From contig CAXTPG010000043.1 in assembly GCA_964246015.1 (NCBI GenBank), positions 1 to 33,935 of the forward strand: 33,935 nucleotides of DNA. The letters run 5' to 3'. Source of the DNA: JBBROS01 sp964246015. GTDB taxonomy: Bacteria > Pseudomonadota > Alphaproteobacteria > Acetobacterales > Acetobacteraceae. Shown here in pieces: positions 1-7,407 of this stretch (position 1 is the first letter of the stretch; each line of letters starts with the position of its first letter). The notes below the pieces were generated by a model, which had not been told where the DNA came from, did not search any database, and worked only from the letters and a program-made list of their open reading frames with translations. The translations under genes were made by a program, and so were the position numbers.

Positions 1-976
1 CGCCGTCCTGGCGGCCGTGGCGGGTGTAGCCCATGCGGGCGCCGACGACGGGCTGGAGGTCGAAGGTGAGGCGGTCTTCGGCGCGGCCCGCGACGTAGTG
101 CAGGTGGAAGCGGACGGTCCAGAGGAAGTCCCATGAGCGGCGGGCGTGCTTGGCTTCGAGGTGGGTGAGGATGCCGCCGCCGGGGCTGTCGGGGCCGACG
201 AGTTCGCCCATGACCTGGGTGCCGAAGACGTAGCGGGTCATCCAGTAGAGGGTCTGGAGGTCGCGCAGGCCGCCGCGGCCTTCCTTGATGTTGGGTTCGA
301 CCAGGAAGGGGCTTTCGCCGTAGCGGCGGTGGCGGACGTCGCGCTCGGCCTGTTTGGCGTGGATGAAGGGGCCGGCGCCGTCCTGCTTGCAGAAGGCGAG
401 GAAGGCGTCCTGGAAGGCGTCGAACAGGGCGGCGTCGCCGGAGAGGCGCCGGGCGTCGATCATGCTGGTGCGGATGGTGAAGTCGCGCCCGGCCTCGGCC
501 ACGCATTCGGCGACGGAGCGGGTGGCGTGTCCGACCTTGAGGCCGAGGTCCCAGAGGAAATAGAGCATGTATTCGACGGTCGCGAGGGTGCCGGGGGAGG
601 GGGTGTCGCGGGTGATGAACAGGAGGTCGATGTCGCTGAAGGGGGCGAGCACGCCGCGGCCGTAGCCGCCGGTGGCGGCGACGGCGAGGGGTTCGGCGCC
701 GGCGGGCTGGGTCTGGGTGGTGGCGACGTCGTGGAGGGCTGCGATGACGCCGTCGGTGAGGCGGCCGAGGAGGCGGCCGGATTGCAGGCCGGTGCGTTCC
801 CCGGCCTCGAACCCTTCCTGGACGTGCTGCTGGGCGCGGGCCATGTGGCGGCGGAAGACGGCGACGGCCTCGTCGCGGAGGAGGGGCTTGCCGGGCACGC
901 GCAGGCGGTCGAGCGCCTGCGTGAGCATCAGGGTCGCGTCCTCGGGCCGTTCGGGCCAGGGCGGGGGGATTGCCAT
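1..976 (-). CDS. glnD: [Protein-PII] uridylyltransferase / uridylyl-removing enzyme GlnD, 5' part
   Basis: GlnD uridylylates and deuridylylates PII proteins, the cytoplasmic switch that reports glutamine status to nitrogen assimilation. About 325 N-terminal residues are present; the C-terminal HD and ACT domains lie beyond the left edge. The nucleotidyltransferase core is clear: GGYGRG at residues 103-108 followed by SDIDLLF with the metal-binding pair D115 and D117. Further in, KEGRGGLRDLQTLYW and HLHYVAGRAEDRLTF are typical GlnD stretches. The start is the ATG at 976-974, because an ATG further upstream (1020) is out of frame and soon meets a stop. The gene follows mutS on the same strand, separated by 50 bases that are largely filled by an inverted repeat. 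Family assignment is firm. Confidence 0.95.
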   Translation of the reverse strand, partial: MAIPPPWPERPEDATLMLTQALDRLRVPGKPLLRDEAVAVFRRHMARAQQHVQEGFEAGERTGLQSGRLLGRLTDGVIAALHDVATTQTQPAGAEPLAVAATGGYGRGVLAPFSDIDLLFITRDTPSPGTLATVEYMLYFLWDLGLKVGHATRSVAECVAEAGRDFTIRTSMIDARRLSGDAALFDAFQDAFLAFCKQDGAGPFIHAKQAERDVRHRRYGESPFLVEPNIKEGRGGLRDLQTLYWMTRYVFGTQVMGELVGPDSPGGGILTHLEAKHARRSWDFLWTVRFHLHYVAGRAEDRLTFDLQPVVGARMGYTRHGRQDG

Positions 977-986
977 CCGGATCAGC

Positions 987-1030
987 CTAGAGCGGGACGA
1001 CCGCTGATAGAAGCTGTCATCCCGCTCTAG
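987..1030. repeat. Imperfect palindrome between mutS and glnD
   Basis: Perfect 11-base arms CTAGAGCGGGA (987-997) and TCCCGCTCTAG (1020-1030) enclose an inner imperfect stem (CGACCGCT against AGCTGTCA) and a six-base loop. The right arm contains the mutS stop codon (TAG, 1029-1027). There is no T-run, so it is a poor classic terminator. It may be a dispersed palindromic repeat or an mRNA-stabilising hairpin between the two cotranscribed genes; that choice is inference. Confidence 0.6.
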
Positions 1031-3663
1031 CTCCTTGTTTTACGATCATGTTTATCCGTTTGGGTGAAGCGGCCCGAAGCATCATGATCCGATGGGGTCT
1101 CGTCAGGGGATACAGTCCTCAATGCCTTCAATGCGTAGATGGTGTCGAGCGCGTCGCGTGGCGACATGCGGTCGGGGTCGATCGCGTCGATGGCGTCGCG
1201 GAGGGGGTCGGGCGGGGTGGGCGCCGGGTCGGGCAGGGTGCTGAAGAGGGGGAGTTCGGCGGGGGCGCCGTGGCCGTCGCGTTCGAGGGCGGCGAGGAGG
1301 GTGGCGGCGCGGCGGACGGTGGGGGGCGGGACCCCGGCGAGGCCGGCGACGTGGACGCCCCAGCTTCGGCCGGCGGCGCCTTCCGCGACCTCGTGCAGGA
1401 AGACGACGGTGCCGCGGAACTCCTTGACGCGCATGGTGTGGGGGCAGAGGCGGGGCATCTGGCCGGCGAGGCGGGCGAGTTCGTGGAAGTGGGTGGCGAA
1501 GATGGTGCGGCAGCGGATCTGGCCGTGCAGCGCCTCGAGCACGGCCCAGGCGATGGCGAGGCCGTCGAGGGTGCTGGTGCCGCGGCCGATCTCGTCCACC
1601 ACCACCAGGCTGCGGGGTCCGGCCTGGTTGAGGATCGCGGCGGTTTCCGTCATTTCCACCATGAAGGTGCTGCGGCCGCGGGCGAGGTCGTCGGCGGCGC
1701 CGACGCGGCTGAACAGGCGGTCGACGATGCCGATCTCGGCGGATTCGGCGGGGACGGGCAGTCCGGCCTGGGCGAGGATGGCGATGAGGGCGTTCTGGCG
1801 GAGGAAGGTGCTTTTGCCCGCCATGTTGGGGCCGGTGAGCAGCAGCAGGCGGCGGGCGGGGGAGAGGTCGCAGTCGTTGGGGACGAAGGCGGCGGCGGTG
1901 CCGAGCGCGGCCTCGACGACGGGGTGGCGGCCGGCCTGGATGCGGAAGGCGTCGGAGTCGGCGACGAGGGGGCGGCACCAGCGTCCGCCCTCGGCCAGGC
2001 GGGCGCAGGATTGGAGGACGTCGAGGCGGGCGAGGCGGTCGGCGCAGGATTGCAGGGCGGGGCCGGCGGCGAGGACCTGGTCGACGAGATGCTGGAAGAC
2101 GCGGCGTTCGCGGGCGGCGGCGGCGTCGGCGGCCTCGGTGATGCGGCGGTCGAGGGTGGCGAGTTCCGCGTTGCCGAAGCGGGCGCCGTTGGCGGTGGCC
2201 TGGCGGAGCGTGAGGTCGGGGTGGGCGCGGAGTTTCTCGACGGCGGTCGCGGGCGCCTCGATGACGTAGCCGAGCTGGGCGTGGTGGCGGATCTTGAGGG
2301 CGGCGACGCCGTAGCGCTGGGCGAAGTCGAGCGCCAGGCCGGCGACGACGCGGCGGCTGTCGTCGCGCAGCGCGCGGTGGGCGTCGAGTTCACCGTCGAA
2401 GCCGGGGGCGATGATGCCGCCGTCGTCGATGCGGGCGGGGAGGGGATCGGCGAGGGCGCGGGCGAGGAGGGGCGCCAGGGCGGGGTCGACGGTTTCGAGG
2501 GTGGGGGGGAAGGGGGCGCCGTTCATGGATGCGTCGGCGAGGGCGGCGGCGCGGAGGGCGTGGAGGACGGCGCCGATGTCGCGCGGGGCGGCGCGGCCGA
2601 GGGCGAGGCGGCCGAGGGCGCGCGGGAGGTCGGGGAGGCCGCGCAGGGCGTCGCGGGGGCGGGCGAGGGCGGCGGGTTGGAGGAGGAGCCAGCCCCAGCC
2701 GTCCTGGCGGGCGGCGATGCGGGCCGGGTCGAGCAGGGGGGCGGCGAGCCAGGCGGAGAGGAGGCGGGCGCCGGGGGCGGTGAGGGTTCGGGCGGTGGCG
2801 GAGAGGAGGGTGTGGGCGCCGCCGCCGTCGCGGGCGCGGGTGATTTCGAGGCTGATGCGGGTGGCTGCGTCCATCAGCATCTGGCCGGCGGCGGATTGGG
2901 GTTCGGGGCGGGACAGGCGTGGCAGTTGCCCGGCGGCGCTGGCGCGGACGTAGTCGAGGGCGAGGGCGGCGGCGACGGCTTCCGCGTCGGTGAAGGTGCC
3001 GAAGGCGTCGAGGTCGGACGCGCCGAAGGTCTCGGCGACGCGGCGGCGGGCGGCGATCGGGGCGGGGGCGGCGGTTTCGGGGCCGCGGCGGGGGGACCAG
3101 TCGGCGAGGGGGAGGGCGGCGGGGGCGAGGATCTCGGCGGGTTCGAGGCGGCCGAGGAGGGCGGGGAGGTCGGCCTGGGCGGTTGTGGCGGTCTGGAAGA
3201 GGCCGGTGGAGACGTCGAGCCAGGCGGCGCCGATGGTGGGCCCGAGGGGGGCGAGGGCCAGGAGGAGGTTGGGGCGGTGGGCGTCGAGGAGGCTGTCCTC
3301 GGTGAGGGTGCCGGGGGTGACGAGGCGGGTCACGGCGCGTTTGAGGGGGCCTTTGCCGGTGCGGGTTTTCGGGTCCTCCATCTGTTCGGCGACGGCGACG
3401 CGGAAGCCGCGGCGGATGAGGCGGGCGAGGTAGGCCTCGGACGCGTGGACGGGGACTCCGCACATGGGGATGGGGGCGCCCTGGTGTTCGCCGCGGCGGG
3501 TGAGGGCGATGTCGAGGGCGGATGCTGCGGCTTCGGCGTCGTGGAAGAAGAGTTCGTAGAAGTCTCCCATGCGGAGGAAGAGGAGGGCGTCCTGGTGGTC
3601 GGCCTTGAGGGCGAACCACTGGGCGATCGTTGGGGACGCGCCGGCGGCGGTGGGGGCGGGCAT
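1027..3663 (-). CDS. mutS: DNA mismatch repair protein MutS
   Basis: MutS binds base mismatches and small loops as a dimer and uses ATP to recruit MutL. At 878 residues it has the usual length. The mismatch-wedging Phe-x-Glu motif is visible as GDFYELF (F35, E37). The ATPase core holds Walker A GPNMAGKST at residues 611-619, Walker B VVVDEIGRGTSTLDG and the following ATHFHEL. The C-terminal tail after the ATPase is short and polar, as usual. The ATG at 3663 is the natural start since MPAPTAAGASPTIAQWFALK leads directly into the domain I sequence. The upstream region is shared divergently with a chemotaxis receptor. The coding strand is strongly C-ending at third positions, the mirror image of plus-strand genes here. 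Confidence 0.98.
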   Translation of the reverse strand: MPAPTAAGASPTIAQWFALKADHQDALLFLRMGDFYELFFHDAEAAASALDIALTRRGEHQGAPIPMCGVPVHASEAYLARLIRRGFRVAVAEQMEDPKTRTGKGPLKRAVTRLVTPGTLTEDSLLDAHRPNLLLALAPLGPTIGAAWLDVSTGLFQTATTAQADLPALLGRLEPAEILAPAALPLADWSPRRGPETAAPAPIAARRRVAETFGASDLDAFGTFTDAEAVAAALALDYVRASAAGQLPRLSRPEPQSAAGQMLMDAATRISLEITRARDGGGAHTLLSATARTLTAPGARLLSAWLAAPLLDPARIAARQDGWGWLLLQPAALARPRDALRGLPDLPRALGRLALGRAAPRDIGAVLHALRAAALADASMNGAPFPPTLETVDPALAPLLARALADPLPARIDDGGIIAPGFDGELDAHRALRDDSRRVVAGLALDFAQRYGVAALKIRHHAQLGYVIEAPATAVEKLRAHPDLTLRQATANGARFGNAELATLDRRITEAADAAAARERRVFQHLVDQVLAAGPALQSCADRLARLDVLQSCARLAEGGRWCRPLVADSDAFRIQAGRHPVVEAALGTAAAFVPNDCDLSPARRLLLLTGPNMAGKSTFLRQNALIAILAQAGLPVPAESAEIGIVDRLFSRVGAADDLARGRSTFMVEMTETAAILNQAGPRSLVVVDEIGRGTSTLDGLAIAWAVLEALHGQIRCRTIFATHFHELARLAGQMPRLCPHTMRVKEFRGTVVFLHEVAEGAAGRSWGVHVAGLAGVPPPTVRRAATLLAALERDGHGAPAELPLFSTLPDPAPTPPDPLRDAIDAIDPDRMSPRDALDTIYALKALRTVSPDETPSDHDASGRFTQTDKHDRKTRS

Positions 3664-3716
3664 GGGGGGGATGGTAGTGCGGCGGGGCGGGCGGGGCTAC
3701 GGCGGGCGGCGGTTTA

Positions 3717-3732
3717 CCGGATGTTCATCCGG
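3717..3732. promoter_or_regulatory. Inverted repeat between divergent mutS and mcp
   Basis: CCGGATG and CATCCGG arms (7 bases) are separated by two bases. It lies 53 bases from the mutS start and 40 bases from the chemotaxis receptor start, so it could be a protein-binding site for either promoter. Only the symmetry and position support this. Confidence 0.3.
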
Positions 3733-3772
3733 GGGGCCGAAGGTTGGGGCCAGCATATCGAGGACCGCTGCC

Positions 3773-5461
3773 GTGAGACGATCCTGGCGCCACCCATCCC
3801 TGACGGTCCGGCTTTCGGCGCTGGGGGCGGCCGTGACGGCGGCGGCGGTGGTGGTGACGGTGGGGATCGTGCTGCGGCTGGTCGAGGGGGAGATGCGCCG
3901 GCAGGCGCAGGCGACGCTGGAAGCGAACATCCGGCTGGCGTGGCACCAGGTGTTGCAGGCTTCCGGGGGCGGGGCGTTCACGGTGGCCGACGGGACGATG
4001 CAGGCCGGGCCGGTGGTGTTGAACGAGAATTTCGCGCTGGTGGACAAGGTTCGGGACATCATCGGGGGGACCGCGACGATCTTCATGGGGGATCTACGGA
4101 TCGCGACGAACGTGCAGAAGCCGGACGGGTCGCGGGCGGTAGGAACCCGGCTGGCGCCAGGGCCGGTGTACGATGCGGTGCTGAAGGAGGGGCGTTCGTA
4201 TCGGGGGGAGGCGGAGGTGGTGGGGGTCCCGTTCTTCACGGCGTATGACCCGATCAAGGCGCCGGGGGGCAAGGTGATCGGGGTTTTGTACGTGGGGGTG
4301 AAGAAGGCCGAGTTCCTGGCGGTGCTGGAGCGTTTGATGCGGGAGGCGGCGCTGGTGGGGGGCGCGGTGACGGTTGTGGGGGCCGGGCTGCTGTGGTTTG
4401 CCGTGAGCCGGACGATGCGGCGGCTGGGGCGGTTGCGCGGGGCGATGGCGGCGGTGGCGGCGGGGCGGCTGGACACGCCGGTTCCGGGGACGGAGGGGCG
4501 GGACGAGGTTGGGCTGATGGCGCGTGCGGTTCTGGGGTTCCGGGACGGGCTGGTGGAGGCGGAGCGGCTTCGGGGTCGGCAGGGGGAGCTGGAGTCGGAG
4601 GCGCGGGCGCAGCGGAGCGAGGCGATGGCGACGGTCGCGGACCGGTTCCGGGTGAGTGCCGGGTCGAGCCTTGTGGCGGTGACGGCGGCGGTGGGGTCGT
4701 TGAACGGGACGGCGGCGAGCTTGTCGGGGACGGCGGAGCAGGTGGGGTCCCAGGCGGAGGCGGTGACGAGCGCGGCGGAGGCGGCGAGCGTTGCGGTGAA
4801 CCAGGTTGCGGCGGCGGCGGAGGAGCTTTCGGCGTCGATCGCGGAGATCGGGCGGCAGGTGGCGCAGTCGGGCGAGGTGACGGGGCATGCGGTGGCGGAG
4901 GCGAACCGGACGAATGCGGTGGTTCGGACGCTTTCGGACGGGGCGCAGCGGATCGGCGAGGTGGTGGGGCTGATCAGCAGCATCGCGAGTCAGACGAACC
5001 TGTTGGCGCTGAACGCGACGATCGAGGCGGCTCGGGCAGGGGATGCGGGGAAGGGGTTCGCGGTGGTTGCGAGCGAGGTGAAGAGCCTGGCGAGCCAGAC
5101 GGCGAAGGCGACGGAGGAGATCGGGGCGCAGATTGCGCAGATCCAGGCGACGACGGGGGATGCGGTTGCGGCGATCGGGAGCATCGCGTCGACGGTCGAG
5201 CGGATGAGCGGGATTTCGGCGACGATCGCGAACGCGGTCGAGCAGCAGGGGGCGGCGACGTCGGAGATTGCGCGGAGCGTGCAGGAGACGGCGGCGGGGA
5301 CCCGTGCGGTGGTGGTGAACATTGCGGGGGTGAGTGCTGCGGCGGGGCGGACCGGGGCTGCGGCGCGGGAGCTGTTGAGTGCGACGGGGGATCTGACGCG
5401 GCGGACGGGGCAGTTGTCGGGGGAGGTGGACGCATTCCTGGTGGGGGTTCGGGCGGCTTGA
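3773..5461 (+). CDS. Methyl-accepting chemotaxis protein with periplasmic Cache-type sensor
   Basis: A 562-residue inner-membrane chemoreceptor that would signal to CheA/CheW. From the GTG start the order is: a first membrane helix (about residues 12-35), a periplasmic single-Cache-type sensor of about 150 residues (including GGTATIFMGDLRIATNV and GKVIGVLYVGVKK), a second membrane helix near 200-222, a HAMP linker, and the cytoplasmic coiled-coil domain. The conserved hairpin tip is present (IASQTNLLALNATIEAARAG). No C-terminal CheR-binding pentapeptide is seen. The GTG at 3773 is chosen over upstream in-frame codons, which run back into mutS; GAGGA sits about 9 bases ahead of it. No other chemotaxis gene is nearby, so it is an orphan receptor. 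The ligand is unknown. Confidence 0.93.
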   Translation: MRRSWRHPSLTVRLSALGAAVTAAAVVVTVGIVLRLVEGEMRRQAQATLEANIRLAWHQVLQASGGGAFTVADGTMQAGPVVLNENFALVDKVRDIIGGTATIFMGDLRIATNVQKPDGSRAVGTRLAPGPVYDAVLKEGRSYRGEAEVVGVPFFTAYDPIKAPGGKVIGVLYVGVKKAEFLAVLERLMREAALVGGAVTVVGAGLLWFAVSRTMRRLGRLRGAMAAVAAGRLDTPVPGTEGRDEVGLMARAVLGFRDGLVEAERLRGRQGELESEARAQRSEAMATVADRFRVSAGSSLVAVTAAVGSLNGTAASLSGTAEQVGSQAEAVTSAAEAASVAVNQVAAAAEELSASIAEIGRQVAQSGEVTGHAVAEANRTNAVVRTLSDGAQRIGEVVGLISSIASQTNLLALNATIEAARAGDAGKGFAVVASEVKSLASQTAKATEEIGAQIAQIQATTGDAVAAIGSIASTVERMSGISATIANAVEQQGAATSEIARSVQETAAGTRAVVVNIAGVSAAAGRTGAAARELLSATGDLTRRTGQLSGEVDAFLVGVRAA

Positions 5462-5536
5462 CAGCGTGGGAGAGGCCGCGCCGCTGTTCCGCTGTGGCCG
5501 CGGGCCCCAGTTCCCGGTTCTTCAATTCATGGATTT

Positions 5537-5581
5537 CAAAGGCTTGCCTTTGATGGGGTTCAAAGGGGCAAAGCCCCTTTG
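5537..5581. repeat. Tandem hairpins downstream of the chemoreceptor
   Basis: Two adjacent perfect hairpins: CAAAGG/CCTTTG with a four-base loop (5537-5552), and CAAAGGGGC/GCCCCTTTG with a three-base AAA loop (5561-5581). They share the CAAAGG arm sequence, so one may be an expanded copy of the other. They lie about 75 bases after the receptor stop and could end its transcript, or be a dispersed repeat unit. Confidence 0.55.
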
Positions 5582-5630
5582 CCTTCGATGAAGGGTCCCA
5601 CGATTTTTCAGCAGCGTGGACGCGGCCCCG

Positions 5631-5665
5631 GGTGGGTGGCGGGGACAAGCCCGGCGCAGGCGTGG
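5631..5665. repeat. Dispersed intergenic repeat, GGGACAAGCCCGG type, copy 1
   Basis: GGTGGGTGGCGGGGACAAGC followed by CCGG closely matches a second copy at 7283-7313. On the complementary strand the element reads as the peptide GLVPATH, a familiar signature of spurious small ORFs in alphaproteobacterial genomes. This copy has diverged in its right arm. Confidence 0.6.
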
Positions 5666-5948
5666 GACGGGGGGACGCCGTAGCCCGAAGGCCGGGTGAG
5701 TTTCGGGTCCGTGCTGCTGATGGAAGCGCGTGATGTTTGCTCCGGCCTGATCGTGTGCGTGACGCGGGCCCTCGCTCCGGCCCGAGGGGGATCGTTTGAG
5801 CCCTGTGACAGGACAAGGGGCGCCACAGAGGCACCGCGCGCGCAGAGAATTGCCGGGTCGGCGGAGATGAGGCCTCAGGTTTGTCGTGCCAGCGGAGAAC
5901 GAGCGTTTGCAGCAACTTCGTGCCCGGACAGCCCGTGCGAGCGGCACC

Positions 5949-5980
5949 CATCCCTAACCCCTCCCTGGACGGGAGGGGAA
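5949..5980. repeat. Dispersed hairpin repeat, CCCTCTCC type, copy 1
   Basis: ATCCCTAACC then arms CCCCTCCC (5958-5965) and GGGAGGGG (5971-5978) with a five-base loop. It is the most diverged of four related elements in this window (others at 7364-7392, 18452-18484, 20230-20260). Confidence 0.55.
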
Positions 5981-6125
5981 ACGAAAACCGTAGCCGGCGG
6001 GGAGAGGGAGGGGTTTGCGGTGCGGGCTCTCGGGTGCCGGACCGTCCTGGAGGCCGGGGCATGACGTGTCGACGTGGGGTGGCATGGGGTTTGCTGACGG
6101 TTGGGCCAGACCCAGGGGGCCCGGC

Positions 6126-7205
6126 ATGGATATCGGCATCTTCATTCCCATCAACAATAACGGGTGGCTGCTGTCGGCCACGTCGCCGCAGTACATGCCG
6201 AGCTTCGAGCTGAACCGGCTGGTGGTGCAGAAGGCGGAGGCGCTGGGGTTCGAGTTCGCGTTGTCCATGATCAAGCTGCACGGGTTCGGGGGGAAGACCG
6301 AGTTCTGGGATCATGGGCTGGAGAGTTTCACGCTCATGGCGGGGCTGGCGGCGGTGACGAGCCGGATCCGGCTGTTCGCTTCGGTGGCGGTTTTGACGAT
6401 CCCGCCGGCGATCGTGGCGCGGATGACGAGCACGATCAGCGACATCTCGGGGGGGCGGTTCGGGGTCAACATCGTGTCGGGCTGGCACAAGATCGAATAC
6501 AGCCAGATGGGGTTGTGGCCGGGGGACGAGCATTTCGGGCGGCGTTACGACTACAGCACCGAGTATGTGCGGGTGCTGCGGGATTTGTGGGAGACGGGGC
6601 ACAGCGACTTCAAGGGCGAGTGGTTCCAGATGGAGGATTGCCGGCTGAGCCCCCGGCCGGAGGCGGCGGTGCCGGTGGTTTCGGCCGGGCAGAGCGACCG
6701 GGGGATGCAGTTCGCGGCGACGTATTGCGACTACAACTTCGCGCTGGGGCAGGGGGTGAACGAGCCGACGCGGGCGGCGGCGCTGCCGGCGCGGATGCTG
6801 GAGCACGCGAAGGCGACGGGGCGGGATGTGGGCAGCTACATGCTGTTCATGGTCATCGCCGACGAGACGGATGCGGCGGCGATGGCGAAGTGGGACTTGT
6901 ACAACGCGGGCGCCGACAAGGATGCGATCGCGCATCTGCTGGGCAAGGCGGCCGAGGACCCGGCGCCGGCGGCGGGAAGCATGGCGGATGCGGTGCTGCG
7001 GAATCCGTCGCCGGTGAACTTCGACATGGGGACGCTGGTGGGGTCGTATGCGACGGTCGCCCGGCTGCTGGACGAGGTGGCTGCGATGCCGGGGGTGAAG
7101 GGGATCATGTTGACGTTCGATGATTTCCTGATCGGGCTGGATGCGTTCGGGGCGCGGATCCAGCCGCTGATGCAGTGCCGGGCGGGGCGGATGCTGGCGG
7201 CGTAG
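6126..7205 (+). CDS. rutA: RutA-like pyrimidine monooxygenase (LLM-class flavin-dependent)
   Basis: RutA uses FMNH2 and oxygen to open the uracil ring between N3 and C4, the first step of the Rut pyrimidine-catabolic route. The 359-residue product matches E. coli RutA (about 363 residues) nearly end to end, as I recall that sequence: NNGWLLSATSPQYMPSFELN, ALSMIKLHGFGGKTEFWDH, ESFTLMAGLAAVTSRI, LFMVIADETD, MGTLVGSYA and a C-terminal FDDFLIGLDAFG. The ATG at 6126 matches the family N-terminus MDIGIFIPI; AGGGGG lies 8 bases or so upstream. No rutB-G genes and no flavin reductase are in the window, so the rest of the pathway must be elsewhere, or the enzyme has another heterocyclic substrate. Family is certain; the exact substrate is inferred. 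Confidence 0.9.
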   Translation: MDIGIFIPINNNGWLLSATSPQYMPSFELNRLVVQKAEALGFEFALSMIKLHGFGGKTEFWDHGLESFTLMAGLAAVTSRIRLFASVAVLTIPPAIVARMTSTISDISGGRFGVNIVSGWHKIEYSQMGLWPGDEHFGRRYDYSTEYVRVLRDLWETGHSDFKGEWFQMEDCRLSPRPEAAVPVVSAGQSDRGMQFAATYCDYNFALGQGVNEPTRAAALPARMLEHAKATGRDVGSYMLFMVIADETDAAAMAKWDLYNAGADKDAIAHLLGKAAEDPAPAAGSMADAVLRNPSPVNFDMGTLVGSYATVARLLDEVAAMPGVKGIMLTFDDFLIGLDAFGARIQPLMQCRAGRMLAA

Positions 7206-7282
7206 AGGTCAGCTCGCTTCGGGTCTTGTCGCGCTGGAGGCGTCGTCGGGTCAGGGGCGTTGCCGGTCCGTTGCGGCGCGAC

Positions 7283-7313
7283 GTGGGTGGCCGGGACAAG
7301 CCCGGCCATGACG
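7283..7313. repeat. Dispersed intergenic repeat, GGGACAAGCCCGG type, copy 2
   Basis: The core is a perfect hairpin, GGCCGGG (7289-7295) and CCCGGCC (7301-7307) with loop ACAAG. It is the better preserved copy of the element at 5631-5665 and lies between convergent genes. Confidence 0.65.
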
Positions 7314-7363
7314 GGTGGGGATGCGTCGATCGCTTTTTACAAGCGGAGCCCGATTGTCCTGCT

Positions 7364-7392
7364 CACCCCAGCCCTCTCCCGATTGGAGAGGG
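7364..7392. repeat. Dispersed hairpin repeat, CCCTCTCC type, copy 2 (possible terminator)
   Basis: ACCCCAGCCCTCTCC with arms CCCTCTCC (7372-7379) and GGAGAGGG (7385-7392) and a five-base loop. It sits between the convergent RutA-like and patatin genes, so it could stop transcription from both sides, though there is no T-run. Confidence 0.6.
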
Positions 7393-7407
7393 TGTCGTTC
7401 ATGCGGA

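Larger units (their letters stand above)
5462..6125. other. Non-coding stretch with several intergenic repeats
   Basis: This 664-base gap between the chemoreceptor and the RutA-like gene has open frames but none resembles a protein, and their codon patterns are those of shadows. It holds a pair of tandem hairpins (5537-5581), a GC-rich repeat with a GGGACAAGCCCGG core (5631-5665) and a CCCTCTCC-type hairpin (5949-5980). I see nothing recognisable between about 5670 and 5940. Confidence 0.7.

Noticed and set aside
1048..4248. A 1066-residue plus-strand open frame over mutS
   Set aside because: Its Gly/Ala/Glu-rich translation is the shadow of mutS on the other strand; high GC leaves few stops. 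mutS has all family motifs.
6126..7205. A complete uracil-degradation locus around the RutA-like gene
   Set aside because: No other rut gene is nearby; only the single enzyme can be claimed.
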